From positions 1 to 64,000 of the forward strand of contig JAFGGG010000025.1 of NCBI GenBank assembly GCA_016930675.1: a DNA stretch of 64,000 bases. Reading direction: 5' to 3'. Below the pieces are notes generated by a model. That model was not told the origin of the DNA and ran no database searches. It saw nothing but the letters and a program-made list of their open reading frames with translations. The stretch comes from Spirochaetales bacterium. GTDB taxonomy: Bacteria > Spirochaetota > Spirochaetia > SZUA-6 > RPPD01. Positions 1-8,548 of this stretch are shown here, piece after piece. A program made the position numbers and the translations under genes. The stretch's first letter is position 1. Each line of letters starts with the position of its first letter.

Positions 1-24
1 AATATAAAATTGTATAATCATTAT

Positions 25-83
25 GGTTAGATTTTTATGTGAGGCATTACTTTTTTTCGGTTAGATTTTTAATGAGGCAATGC
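25..83. repeat. Imperfect direct repeat upstream of the DUF2130 gene
   Basis: Two copies of about 25 bases beginning GGTTAGATTTTTA and ending with a GAGGCA.T segment lie at 25-50 and 59-83. They precede the promoter of the next gene. The spacing of 34 bases start to start (about three helical turns) would suit a protein binding one face of DNA, but this is inference. They could also be the end of a repeat lying outside the window. Confidence 0.4.
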
Positions 84-89
84 GCTCTC

Positions 90-117
90 TTGAATAATTC
101 TCTATTTAGGGTACAAT
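90..117 (+). promoter_or_regulatory. Sigma70-type promoter for the DUF2130 gene
   Basis: A -35 box TTGAAT (90-95), a 16-base spacer and a -10 box TACAAT (112-117) lie 33 bases before the start codon at 150. A ribosome binding site AAGGA stands seven bases before that start. Confidence 0.5.
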
Positions 118-149
118 CAGATCTAATGAAATAAGGGTAAGGATAGTAT

Positions 150-1364
150 ATGGCCGAATATGTTAACAAAATCGAATGCCCGCATTGCGGTAAAACAATA
201 AATGTTGAGGATGAACTTTTCCGCAAAACAGAAGAAAATGTGCGTCTTAAAATTGCTGCGGAATACAAAGAAAAACAGGAAGCACTCACAAAAAAAGAGA
301 ACGAGTTAAAAGAACGCGAAAAAGATCAAGAAAAAAATCTTCAGGAAGAACTCAAAAAACGAGAACAGTTATTTAAACTCGAACTTGCGCAGGAGGTTAA
401 GAGTGAATACGAAAATAAATTATCAGCCCTGACATCCGAAATCGAGAAAAGAGACAGCAAACTGCACGAATTGGAGACTAAAGAACTGGAACTGGAAAAA
501 CTCAAACTGCAGATGGCAGCCAAAGACAGAGAGCATGAGCTCAATCTTGAAAAAGAAAGAATTAAAACTCAGGCGGCTGTGGAACAAGAGATTATGAATA
601 GAGAGTCTGAAAAATATGAGATGAGAATCAGGGAAAAAGATAAAAAACTTACCGATCTGGAAAAGCAGATTGCCGAATTAAAACGAAAATCCGAACAGGG
701 TTCGGTCCAGCTTCAAGGCGAAGTTCAGGAACTGGCGATCGAAGATATTTTACGCGGATTATTTCCGGAGGATGAAGTAAAACCTGTTCCCAAAGGCAAA
801 TCCGGCGCGGACACAATTCTGCTGGTACATGCGGATCAGGAACATGTATGCGGGAAAATGCTTTATGAGAGCAAACGCACAAAAAGCTTCAGCTCCGCTT
901 GGATAGAAAAATTAAAGGCGGATCAGCGCAAAGAAAACGCGGATATCGCCATACTGGTAACGGAAGCCATGCCGCCTGAAATAGAACACATCGGCAACCT
1001 GGACGGTGTCTGGGTTTGTTCCTTTACCTTTTTAAAACCGCTGTCCGTTCTCTTGCGCGACAGTATTCTCAAAGTGCACAGCGCGCGTACCATGAAAAAA
1101 AACGCCAGTGATAAGATGAGTCTGCTGTATGATTATTTAACGGGAAACGAGTTTAAAATGCAGATCGAGGCCATCCTGGAAGGCTTCCTTAATCTGAAAC
1201 AGTCGATCGACAAAGAAAAGCTGGCCATGGAAAAGCTATGGAAAGAGCGGGAAAAGCAGCTTGAGAAAGTGCTGCTCAGTACGACACAGTTCTACGGCTC
1301 GATCAAAGGCATCGCCGGTTCCGGAGTACCGGAAATCGGATTACTTGATTTTGAAGGAACATAG
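150..1364 (+). CDS. DUF2130 domain protein, coiled coil
   Basis: The 404-residue protein opens with a zinc-ribbon-like CPHCG motif (residues 10-14). A long charged coiled coil follows to about residue 190, rich in Glu and Lys. The C-terminal half (about 195-350) carries the DUF2130 signature, including YESKRTKSFSSAWIEKLK and the hydrophobic strand AILVTEAMP. The function of the family is unknown; the conserved Asp, Glu and Lys residues resemble a nuclease-like core, which is inference only. No membrane segment or signal peptide is visible, so it is probably cytoplasmic. The start is supported by AAGGA seven bases upstream. It converges with the next gene, three bases between stop codons. Confidence 0.85.
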   Translation: MAEYVNKIECPHCGKTINVEDELFRKTEENVRLKIAAEYKEKQEALTKKENELKEREKDQEKNLQEELKKREQLFKLELAQEVKSEYENKLSALTSEIEKRDSKLHELETKELELEKLKLQMAAKDREHELNLEKERIKTQAAVEQEIMNRESEKYEMRIREKDKKLTDLEKQIAELKRKSEQGSVQLQGEVQELAIEDILRGLFPEDEVKPVPKGKSGADTILLVHADQEHVCGKMLYESKRTKSFSSAWIEKLKADQRKENADIAILVTEAMPPEIEHIGNLDGVWVCSFTFLKPLSVLLRDSILKVHSARTMKKNASDKMSLLYDYLTGNEFKMQIEAILEGFLNLKQSIDKEKLAMEKLWKEREKQLEKVLLSTTQFYGSIKGIAGSGVPEIGLLDFEGT

Positions 1365-1367
1365 AGG

Positions 1368-2048
1368 TTATTTGAATCCCGCTTTTAAATTACAGCCCAC
1401 TATTTTTATAAAGGTCGTTAACCCGGTTTCATAGCCATTACAGGTAACAATTAACAAAATGACAACGCGCTCTTCAAAAGGACTTTTTAACAGGCCCTTG
1501 CATTGGATAAAACTGTAGTCGTCTGCACTGAAGTCGGCTACTACCTTTTTCCCTGTACTCGATTGTACTTCGATACAGGTTCCATCGATGTAACCGTCAT
1601 CAGCCATATGGTTCAGGGAATGCCCTTTGTAAGGAAATCTGTGATAGTATTCATTCGGATACTCCGCAATAATATTGTGTGCGGATAGCTCCTGTTGGAA
1701 CTCGGCAGTACTCTCATTTAGTAAATCGGTCATGGTATTTTCATCCCGACCGCTGCCGTCCAGATAACGACGGATCAATTCCTTGTCGGTTACGAGGTCA
1801 ATAATAACCAGATGCACATCAATCTGATACTCACTCATGTCTGAATAGTACAACTCATTATAAAACCGCCACTCTATATAGGCAAACTTTCCGTCCCTGG
1901 AAAATCCGATCGGTGTGACGGCATGATTCCCTGCTTCATCGAGATATATCATTGCTGATAAATCCGCAAAAAAACCAAAGTTATATTCCTGTGGATATAA
2001 ACATACTGTTGAAAGAATTAATAACAATAACCAAAATATTTTTTTCAT
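1368..2048 (-). CDS. Secreted protein of unknown family (paralogue of the broken gene at 22.3 kb)
   Basis: The 226-residue product begins with a clear signal peptide (MKKIFWLLLLILS, cleavage near residue 19). The mature part has a pattern of short beta strands: GFSRDGKFAYIEWR near residue 48, then VHLVIIDLVTDKEL near 78, and a C-terminal strand ending VGCNLKAGF. The same order (GWSKSGSIAYL, LAVTDLITDVKL, SGCHLDMGF) occurs in the gene at 22277-22935, so the two are paralogues. I do not recognise a named domain. Export to the periplasm or surface is inferred from the signal peptide. No operon partner is evident. Confidence 0.7.
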   Translation of the reverse strand: MKKIFWLLLLILSTVCLYPQEYNFGFFADLSAMIYLDEAGNHAVTPIGFSRDGKFAYIEWRFYNELYYSDMSEYQIDVHLVIIDLVTDKELIRRYLDGSGRDENTMTDLLNESTAEFQQELSAHNIIAEYPNEYYHRFPYKGHSLNHMADDGYIDGTCIEVQSSTGKKVVADFSADDYSFIQCKGLLKSPFEERVVILLIVTCNGYETGLTTFIKIVGCNLKAGFK

Positions 2049-2103
2049 TAAGGCGCGAGTATATCACTCTGCCTGCTGCTTGTGAAGCTGTAGTACGGAT
2101 TTC

Positions 2104-2132
2104 TTGACAAGTTTTTTAATCAGTGCTACTTT
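2104..2132 (+). promoter_or_regulatory. Sigma70-type promoter before the GH130 gene
   Basis: A consensus -35 box TTGACA (2104-2109), a 17-base spacer and a -10 box TACTTT (2127-2132) face the phosphorylase gene. The transcript would also carry hisF, which starts ten bases after the phosphorylase stop. Confidence 0.5.
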
Positions 2133-2160
2133 TTTTTAGCGCCAACCACAAGAAAACTAT

Positions 2161-3165
2161 ATGGGGGGAAAATTGAAAAATATGACAATTATCGGTCCGA
2201 CATGTAAAAATGTTCCCTGGGAGCAGAAACCCAAAGGGACTCACGACATAGTCTGGAGGTATTCCAAAAATCCGATTGTGGGGAGAGATGCTATCCCGTG
2301 CTCCAACAGTATTTTCAACAGCGCCGTGGTTCCCTTCAAAGACGGTTTTGCCGGTGTATTCCGCTGCGACAGCAAATCCCGCCGCATGCAGCTCCACACC
2401 GGCTTCAGCCCGGACGGGATCCATTGGAAACTTGAACACGATCCCGTAACTTTTCAATGTAAAGACCCGGAAATCGGCGTATTTGATCAGGGTTATGATC
2501 CGCGGGCAGTATGGCTTGACGACCGTTTTTACATAACCTGGTGCAATGTATATCATGGATACACCATTGGTATAGCTTATACCTATGATTTTAAAACATA
2601 CCATCAAATGGAAAACGCTTTTGTTCCCTACAACAGAAATGGTGTTCTCTTCCCCAGAAAGATAAAAGACAAGTATGTCATGCTGAACAGGCCGAGTGAC
2701 ACAGGTCATACTCCCTTTGGTGATATATTTTACAGTCAAAGCCCCGACCTTATCCATTGGGGGTGCCACCGCCATGTCATGTCCCCTGGCCCGGGCTGGC
2801 AGTCCACCAAGATCGGCCCAGGGCCCGTACCCATAGAAACAAAAGAAGGCTGGCTGCTTTTTTATCACGGTGTGCTTACCTCTTGCAATGGTTTTGTCTA
2901 CAGCATGGGCGCCGCCCTGCTTGATCTGGACGAGCCGTGGAAGGTGAGATACCGAACCGTTCCCTATTTGCTTTCCCCTCAAACCTTATACGAATGTGTC
3001 GGAGATGTGCCCAATGTTGTCTTTCCCTGCGCGTCTTTGCAGGACGCGGCAAGCGGACGGATCGCAATCTATTACGGGGCGGCCGATACCGTGCTTGGCC
3101 TGGCTTTTACCTATGTTGATGAACTGATTGATTTTATCAAAAAGAATTCAAAACACTGGATATAA
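2161..3165 (+). CDS. GH130 family glycoside phosphorylase
   Basis: The 334-residue protein has the five-bladed propeller pattern of GH130 enzymes, which phosphorolyse beta-mannosides to alpha-mannose 1-phosphate. Family motifs seen are [16 protein letters not shown] (about 117-132, containing the general-acid Asp), [24 protein letters not shown] and [21 protein letters not shown]. There is no signal peptide, so it should act in the cytoplasm on imported oligosaccharides. The exact substrate (mannooligosaccharide, mannosyl-glucose or another) cannot be read from sequence. The start is uncertain: TTG at 2173 or ATG at 2182 would sit after the GGGGGGA at 2163-2169, and 2182 best matches the family N-terminus (TIIGP...NVPWE). 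hisF follows on the same strand. Confidence 0.88.
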   Translation: MGGKLKNMTIIGPTCKNVPWEQKPKGTHDIVWRYSKNPIVGRDAIPCSNSIFNSAVVPFKDGFAGVFRCDSKSRRMQLHTGFSPDGIHWKLEHDPVTFQCKDPEIGVFDQGYDPRAVWLDDRFYITWCNVYHGYTIGIAYTYDFKTYHQMENAFVPYNRNGVLFPRKIKDKYVMLNRPSDTGHTPFGDIFYSQSPDLIHWGCHRHVMSPGPGWQSTKIGPGPVPIETKEGWLLFYHGVLTSCNGFVYSMGAALLDLDEPWKVRYRTVPYLLSPQTLYECVGDVPNVVFPCASLQDAASGRIAIYYGAADTVLGLAFTYVDELIDFIKKNSKHWI

Positions 3166-3175
3166 AGGAGTGACT

Positions 3176-3955
3176 ATGAGTGCAATAAAAATAATGCCCT
3201 GCCTGGATATGAAGGACGGACGTGTGGTAAAAGGAGTGCATTTTGTGGACTTACAGGATGCAGGAGATCCGGTTAAAAACGCGGCCTTTTATCAAGCTGA
3301 AGGCGCCGACGAACTGGCCATGCTGGATATAGCGGCGACGCTGGAAAACCGTAAAACCAGACTGGAATGGGTCAGAAATGTTTCTATGGTAATAGATATC
3401 CCCTTAACTGTGGGCGGCGGAATCGCCAACCTTGAAGATATCGATCTGGTCTTAAAGGCCGGAGCCGATAAAATATCCATGAACTCAGCCGCGGTAAAGG
3501 ATCCGGATCTGATAAAACGTGCGGTGGCGGAATACGGGTCCGGGAAAATTACCATCGCCATCGATGCCAGAAGAAATAAAACCATGCCTTCGGGATTTGA
3601 GCTGGTTGTGTCGGGAGGTACAAAACCGGTTGGGAAAGATGCCGTTGCCTGGGCCGAAGAATGCCAGGAATTGGGTGCCGGGGTGATCTTACCGACAAGC
3701 ATGGACGGAGACGGCACACAGGCCGGGTATGATCTGGAATTTACACGCGCGATCTCCGATGCGGTTGAACTGCCCGTTATCGCTTCAGGAGGAGCCGGCA
3801 CGCTTGAACATTTTTATGAAGCGGTTGTAAAAGGCGGCGCGGACATCGTTCTGGCGGCTTCGGTATTCCACTTTCGTATTCTAAGTATCAAACAAGTGAA
3901 GGAATATCTAAAAAGCAAGGGTCTTGAAGTAAATCTAGAGGATTCAACCATATGA
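3176..3955 (+). CDS. hisF: Imidazole glycerol phosphate synthase cyclase subunit (HisF)
   Basis: This 259-residue (beta/alpha)8 barrel matches HisF throughout. CLDMKDGRVVKG carries the first catalytic Asp and AIDARR the second. The phosphate-binding segments VGGGIA, ISMNSAAV and IASGGAGTLEHF are intact. HisF closes the imidazole ring of IGP using ammonia from the glutaminase HisH. The start at 3176 has AAGGAG six bases upstream. Oddly, no hisH or other his gene is nearby and the gene is coupled to a glycoside phosphorylase. The loop DGDGT replaces the more usual DRDGT after the TS motif. A recruited HisF-like role is possible but not shown. Confidence 0.85.
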   Translation: MSAIKIMPCLDMKDGRVVKGVHFVDLQDAGDPVKNAAFYQAEGADELAMLDIAATLENRKTRLEWVRNVSMVIDIPLTVGGGIANLEDIDLVLKAGADKISMNSAAVKDPDLIKRAVAEYGSGKITIAIDARRNKTMPSGFELVVSGGTKPVGKDAVAWAEECQELGAGVILPTSMDGDGTQAGYDLEFTRAISDAVELPVIASGGAGTLEHFYEAVVKGGADIVLAASVFHFRILSIKQVKEYLKSKGLEVNLEDSTI

Positions 3956-3963
3956 TATTTTTA

Positions 3964-5097
3964 TCAAAATCCCAGCATCCATCTCATCAAGCGGATTAAT
4001 TTATTGCCAAGGCTCGACTTAAAAGAAATCGCCCGTTCTTTACAAGCAGCAAGGCAATAATAGCAGAAAACACACTTTTCATAGTTGACTGACGCCTTGC
4101 CTCCGGCGTCCAATTGAATTGCGCCCGTAGGACAAAAATCAAGGCAGTCCCTGCAGCCGCTGCATTTTGACTTTTTAACTACCGGATATACAAAGGTATC
4201 TGTTACGAACATGCTGTCCTTGGTTTTATGAGCGGGCAGAGGTGTTTTTATCAATTTCCTGAACTGTACGCGCGGCACCGTGCCTAATATTTTGATTGTA
4301 GCAAAATCCGTGATTAATCCGCGCTCTTTTGCCCTGACCAGGATGGCAATCTGCTCAGGCTTATATCCGATCATTCTGCAGGCCACCGCGTCCAATGCTG
4401 CGGGATTTCTTGAGGCAAGCAGGGCGCCCACCGGTGTGGGTTTGCCCAGTGCGCTGGGCCCGCCGTCAAGCCCCACAATGGCGTCCATAATATGAAGGGC
4501 AGGTTTAATGGTCTGCATAATATCAATAAACAGATCGGAAAGCTCAAAATCACTTTTCACCCATATATGGGCTTTTTGTTTATACCCGCCGGGTAGGCAG
4601 CCGAACACATTCTTGACCGCGCCCGAAAAGCGCAACCCCCCGCCGTGGGTTTTTAATTTACAGGCATTTATTATCACATCCGCTTCAAGAAGTATTCTGG
4701 GAATATACAGCTGTTTGAAGACCGTAAGCTGTGCAGTAATTTTCGTTAAAGGCTCTTCGTCAAAGGCCACAAGGCGCGCATTATACTTTTTCGCCACATC
4801 AGAAAGTTTCGTAGTTGTAAACGCCTTGCGGGTAAGTCCTTTCTGAAAAAAGGCAATCGAGTCCCCTATCTGGATCCTGCAGCTTTTATCTGCCAAATAA
4901 GCGCATATAGCATCAATAACAGTGTAATGCGTTACCGTATGTTGAGTCGGTTTGTTCTGAGCCATGATGTTGGGTTTGATGAGCACGGTTGAATCGCGTT
5001 TGATATTCGTATCCAGCTCAGTGAAAAGCCTGTTCACGGCAGCCTTTACTGTGTCTATATCATAATCTGTACAGGATTCAACAGCGACTTTTTGCAT
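3964..5097 (-). CDS. DUF362 protein with C-terminal 2x[4Fe-4S] ferredoxin domain
   Basis: The 377-residue protein has an N-terminal DUF362 domain (about 1-270), with KPNIMAQNKPTQHTVTH and CKLKTHGGG segments. Its C-terminal domain carries two cluster motifs, CSGCRDCLDFC and CVFCYYCLAAC. Such proteins are common in anaerobes and are thought to be iron-sulfur flavoenzyme-like electron carriers, but no reaction is established. No signal peptide or TAT motif is visible. It faces hisF convergently with eight bases between stops. It is separated from ilvE by about 80 bases on the same strand, so it may be the last gene of that operon or independent. Confidence 0.85.
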   Translation of the reverse strand: MQKVAVESCTDYDIDTVKAAVNRLFTELDTNIKRDSTVLIKPNIMAQNKPTQHTVTHYTVIDAICAYLADKSCRIQIGDSIAFFQKGLTRKAFTTTKLSDVAKKYNARLVAFDEEPLTKITAQLTVFKQLYIPRILLEADVIINACKLKTHGGGLRFSGAVKNVFGCLPGGYKQKAHIWVKSDFELSDLFIDIMQTIKPALHIMDAIVGLDGGPSALGKPTPVGALLASRNPAALDAVACRMIGYKPEQIAILVRAKERGLITDFATIKILGTVPRVQFRKLIKTPLPAHKTKDSMFVTDTFVYPVVKKSKCSGCRDCLDFCPTGAIQLDAGGKASVNYEKCVFCYYCLAACKERAISFKSSLGNKLIRLMRWMLGF

Positions 5098-5175
5098 AGC
5101 ACTCTATCCTGCATTTACTATATACCATTTAGAAAAAGTATTACATCACTCTCCGCTGGAATATTTTATAATAGC

Positions 5176-6030
5176 TCAACCTGCTGCAATAAACTCCCTG
5201 AAAGCTTTAAGCAGCCTGTGCGTGATTACTCCGGGCTTACCGTCTCCGATTCTGCGGCCGTCGATTGCCGTAACCGGCATGACCTCGGCGCCCGAGCCGG
5301 TAAGAAAGCACTCATCCGCATTATACAGATCATAGCAGCTTAAAGCCCGCGCCTCACACGGAATATTCAATTTTTGAGCCAATTCCAGTACCGTGGCGCG
5401 TGTAATACCGTCAAGCGCGCCCTGATACACAGTGGGTGTATAAAGCCTGCCCTCTTTAACGACAAATATGTTATCTCCCGTGCACTCGGCCACATAGCCT
5501 TCTTTGTTGAGCATGACCGCTTCCAAACAGCCCGCCTGTTTTGCCTCGAGTTTGGCCATAATGTTATTGAGATAATTCAGCGACTTGATGCGGGGATCAA
5601 GTCCGTCCACAGGCAGCCTGCGAGAGGAGGAGGTGATAATCTCTATTCCCTTTGCATAATATTCGGGAGGGTACAGTTCGACATCTGCCACAATAATGAT
5701 TACCGATGCTTTCGGACATTTGGCCGGATCAAGCCCCAAATCGCCCCTGCCCCTCGTAACCACCAACCTGATGTAGCCATCATGCGTGTTGTTGACCTTC
5801 ACCACCTCCTCCACCTGTGCCTGCATCTCAGCCATTGCCATGGGGATGTGCAAAAGAATAGCTTTAGCGCTTTGGTAGAGCCGAACAATATGTTCCCTAA
5901 GCTTGAATACCGTGCCGTTATAAATTCTTATTCCTTCAAATACACCGTCTCCGTATAGCAGCCCGTGGTCAAAAACAGACACGCATGCCTGTTCTTTATC
6001 ATAATAGTTTCCGTCAATATACACCTTCAT
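5176..6030 (-). CDS. ilvE: Branched-chain amino acid aminotransferase (class IV)
   Basis: At 284 residues this has the normal length and fold of PLP class IV transaminases. The catalytic Lys lies in RIKSLNYLNN (about 150-159), and EGYVAECTGDNIFVV and LTGSGAEVMPV contribute the cofactor phosphate site. GDGVFEGIRIYNG near residue 30 is typical of IlvE. It would interconvert Leu, Ile and Val with their 2-oxo acids; a D-amino acid transaminase is the main alternative. Its ATG overlaps the stop of the TrmB-like regulator (ATGA), indicating translational coupling and a shared promoter. Confidence 0.87.
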   Translation of the reverse strand: MKVYIDGNYYDKEQACVSVFDHGLLYGDGVFEGIRIYNGTVFKLREHIVRLYQSAKAILLHIPMAMAEMQAQVEEVVKVNNTHDGYIRLVVTRGRGDLGLDPAKCPKASVIIIVADVELYPPEYYAKGIEIITSSSRRLPVDGLDPRIKSLNYLNNIMAKLEAKQAGCLEAVMLNKEGYVAECTGDNIFVVKEGRLYTPTVYQGALDGITRATVLELAQKLNIPCEARALSCYDLYNADECFLTGSGAEVMPVTAIDGRRIGDGKPGVITHRLLKAFREFIAAG

Positions 6031-6839
6031 TTTTCTTCCTCCTCATCATGATACACATCTCTCAATTTTTTATAGTTATTGCCGAAGCGTTCGATAAGCT
6101 GTATATCGAAACGCTCTACAATTTTCATGATATAGACATCATGTTTTACATAATCCTCGGCCAGCGTGACGAACCCCCTGTTTTTGCTCCATGCTCCCTC
6201 CACCTTACCCTCTTTACGCACGGTTGCCATAAGAGCCTCCCGGCTGTCGGAAATAAGCACGAATCCCCTTCCTCCCTTTTCCGCATAAATAGTGTTTTCA
6301 ATAGGGTGAGGAAAGGTCATCCCTATCTTCTGCTCAACGCGTCCGAAATGCACAACAGCAATTTTCACATTCTGCTCTTCTTTTTTTGTTAGCAGATCGC
6401 TCACCTGCTCCAGCTCCTGTTTCCACGTAGAAATTAAGAGCTCGGCTTCTGCTGCTTCGATAAGCTGTCTGGCCTTGTTAATAAAATCCCCGTATTCGGT
6501 CAGATTCCAGATATACGAGACATGAGCTTCCTGCTTTAAAAGAGGAAGCTCTTTATTTAATGCAGAAAGTGTTTGCTCCATTTTACCGCGATACTTTTCT
6601 ACAAACTCATCCGGTTCAATCGGAATATAACGCCTTTTACCCTTTTCCATAATCTCCATTACAACGGACTTTTCACTAAGACGGGATAATACCTCATAGA
6701 TTTTAGACGTGGGTAAGCCGGCCTTTTTTGCCACCTCATAGGCTGTGGCCGGCTGGTGCTTTAAAAGGCCGAGATAAGCCCGCGCCTCATATTCCGAAAA
6801 ACCGAGCTCCAACAGCTGTACAAGAATATTAACTACCAT
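6027..6839 (-). CDS. TrmB-family transcriptional regulator
   Basis: The 270-residue protein has an N-terminal winged helix. LGFSEYEARAYLGLL and ATAYEVAKKAGLPTSKIYEVLSRL (about 10-45) are the TrmB signature. A regulatory domain of about 170 residues follows, ending in a short acidic DEEEEK tail. TrmB proteins sense sugars or metabolites and bind palindromes. The start chosen is the ATG at 6839, which has no Shine-Dalgarno sequence and lies at the centre of a palindrome; alternatives in frame are ATG at 6857 and TTG at 6869. The gene is coupled to ilvE, suggesting control of an amino-acid step, but the ligand is unknown. Confidence 0.82.
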   Translation of the reverse strand: MVVNILVQLLELGFSEYEARAYLGLLKHQPATAYEVAKKAGLPTSKIYEVLSRLSEKSVVMEIMEKGKRRYIPIEPDEFVEKYRGKMEQTLSALNKELPLLKQEAHVSYIWNLTEYGDFINKARQLIEAAEAELLISTWKQELEQVSDLLTKKEEQNVKIAVVHFGRVEQKIGMTFPHPIENTIYAEKGGRGFVLISDSREALMATVRKEGKVEGAWSKNRGFVTLAEDYVKHDVYIMKIVERFDIQLIERFGNNYKKLRDVYHDEEEEK

Positions 6840-6854
6840 AGTAGTTAATATTCT
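6823..6854. promoter_or_regulatory. Perfect 14-bp inverted repeat over the start of the TrmB-like gene (probable operator)
   Basis: Arms AGAATATTAACTAC (6823-6836) and GTAGTTAATATTCT (6841-6854) are perfect inverted copies separated by CATA. On the minus strand the repeat covers the -10 box and the start codon. This position would let the bound regulator block RNA polymerase, so negative autoregulation of the regulator-ilvE operon is the natural reading. Binding itself is inference. Confidence 0.65.
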
Positions 6855-6876
6855 CATAATTCTTGTCACTTGTCAA
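6847..6876 (-). promoter_or_regulatory. Promoter of the TrmB-ilvE operon, placed for a leaderless transcript
   Basis: On the minus strand a consensus -35 TTGACA (6871-6876) is followed after 18 bases by AATATT (6847-6852). Seven bases then separate the -10 box from the ATG at 6839, so transcription would begin at about the start codon. Confidence 0.45.
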
Positions 6877-6946
6877 TAGATATACTCAAATTCATAGTAT
6901 AAAGTCGCAATTCGGGTGGGAAATGTATTGGATGAGGATTATACTT

Positions 6947-8305
6947 CTATTCAAGCGTGATTATTTCAAAGGACACCTGGGCGCAGCATGAAGAATCCGT
7001 TGGTTCCGCGCTTGTACTGCCATCAATCATATCAAGGGCATCACCAGCATCGGGAACTGGTAAAATATCCATGCTATAATCTACTTCATTGTTATAATTA
7101 GGACAATTGTCAAAACATTCATCCAGGCAAGGTGTATTGATCGAATTGGGGCTCATAATATTCAACCCAAACACATTACCCGTAATAGTAACATCTTGGC
7201 AGCGAATCCAGGCGTCAATAATCTGCAGACCACAGAAGGCAGATCCCTTAGTAGTTACCTGAGCAAGCTCGAGCTCTGTTGTACCAAAACTTAAATGAGC
7301 GGTCTTTTGGCACACCGAGATATTTGCACCACCCCATTCACCCTGTGCTGTAGCAACAGATTTGGTTCCCTCTACGGTAGTGTTTCTGATATGTGCTTTA
7401 CCCCCCTCAAATATGAAAACACCCAGGAATTCATTGTTGATCACCGTACTGTTTTCCATAAAAAGCACTGCGCCCTTACTTACTTCTACGGCGCCGATGC
7501 CGAATGTATAATCTCCGGAATCAGTTCTTCTACAACCGTTTTCTTTCACAGTTACTTTATGTGCATAAACCTTGCTGCCGCCTCCTTCAATCCTTAACGC
7601 GCCGTCCTCATTATTGGCCAGCAGCAGATCGTCCAGCACGGCGGTAACCCCTCCCGTAAGCAGTATGGCGGTACCGGAATGTTCCTGCTGATTAGTACCT
7701 TTTGTACGAATTATGGCTACATTAATCAGTTTCAACCTGCCGCCTTGCTGTTTGACAGCGCAATGAGGAGCATATGAAAAATCGGCGTCTGTTATTATGG
7801 TTTTTGCGTTATTTTTTATCTCAAAGCTGCAGGCATCAAAGCTTATGTTCTGGATTTCCAGATCATATCCGTCTTGATTTACTATTTTCGTATTCATAAT
7901 AAGCGGCCTGCGTGTTACTACATTCTTTGTATGCTTCAATTTACCCGCGGGTAGTATCCTGATATGACATGGAAGCGTAATCGTCTTCTCTCTATACTTC
8001 CCCTGTTCAAGATAAATAGTGATGCTCCGCAACCCCTTGCTTTTTATATAAGAAAAAGCCTGCCTCAAACTCGAGAAAGGCAGCCCCTTACTTCCATCGG
8101 CATTCTTGCTTTTTGATGCGGCATCAACATACAGCACATTAAGTTCCGGTTTCTCAATATTCTTATCGGATATCTTATCGGTTTTGTCTTTGCCCTGACA
8201 GAAAACAAGCGGAGGTTTTATAAAAATCATCAATACAAGCATTAACAACACGCCGAATCCAAACACACAAAAGAGTGCATAGCTTGTTTTTCTTCTTTGC
8301 GCCAT
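6947..8305 (-). CDS. Membrane-anchored right-handed beta-helix protein (DUF1565-like)
   Basis: The 452-residue product has one N-terminal hydrophobic segment (residues 8-32: signal anchor or signal peptide). A linker follows, then a DUF1565-like start (LYVDAASKSKNADGSKGLPFSSLRQAF reduced to its core YVDAA...GLPFSSL). The rest repeats strand-turn units typical of parallel beta helices, such as IEGGGSKVYAHKVTVKENG, FMENSTVINNEFLGVFIFEGG and IRNTTV. Proteins of this kind are exported and often bind or cleave polysaccharide, but no catalytic residues can be assigned here. The start has AAGGATG upstream. The C-terminus is Asp-rich and contains two adjacent Cys (SSCCAQ). Confidence 0.7.
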   Translation of the reverse strand: MAQRRKTSYALFCVFGFGVLLMLVLMIFIKPPLVFCQGKDKTDKISDKNIEKPELNVLYVDAASKSKNADGSKGLPFSSLRQAFSYIKSKGLRSITIYLEQGKYREKTITLPCHIRILPAGKLKHTKNVVTRRPLIMNTKIVNQDGYDLEIQNISFDACSFEIKNNAKTIITDADFSYAPHCAVKQQGGRLKLINVAIIRTKGTNQQEHSGTAILLTGGVTAVLDDLLLANNEDGALRIEGGGSKVYAHKVTVKENGCRRTDSGDYTFGIGAVEVSKGAVLFMENSTVINNEFLGVFIFEGGKAHIRNTTVEGTKSVATAQGEWGGANISVCQKTAHLSFGTTELELAQVTTKGSAFCGLQIIDAWIRCQDVTITGNVFGLNIMSPNSINTPCLDECFDNCPNYNNEVDYSMDILPVPDAGDALDMIDGSTSAEPTDSSCCAQVSFEIITLE

Positions 8306-8548
8306 TTTTCATCCTTTAAACACAACTATCCCTAACACAGGACTCATATATAAGTATAGGAGAACTCATAAGCGCATTCAAATATATATAACCTCACCAA
8401 CGTATAGTTAAATGCCATATATAATAATTCAGATTTCAGGGGCACGGACTTAATCTCCCATTCATCCAATCCCCCAAAAGGGTGACTGTTATTTTCTATG
8501 TTTGTTGTACCTATTTCCCTGACAACAAATTATATTTTGGAGGAAATA

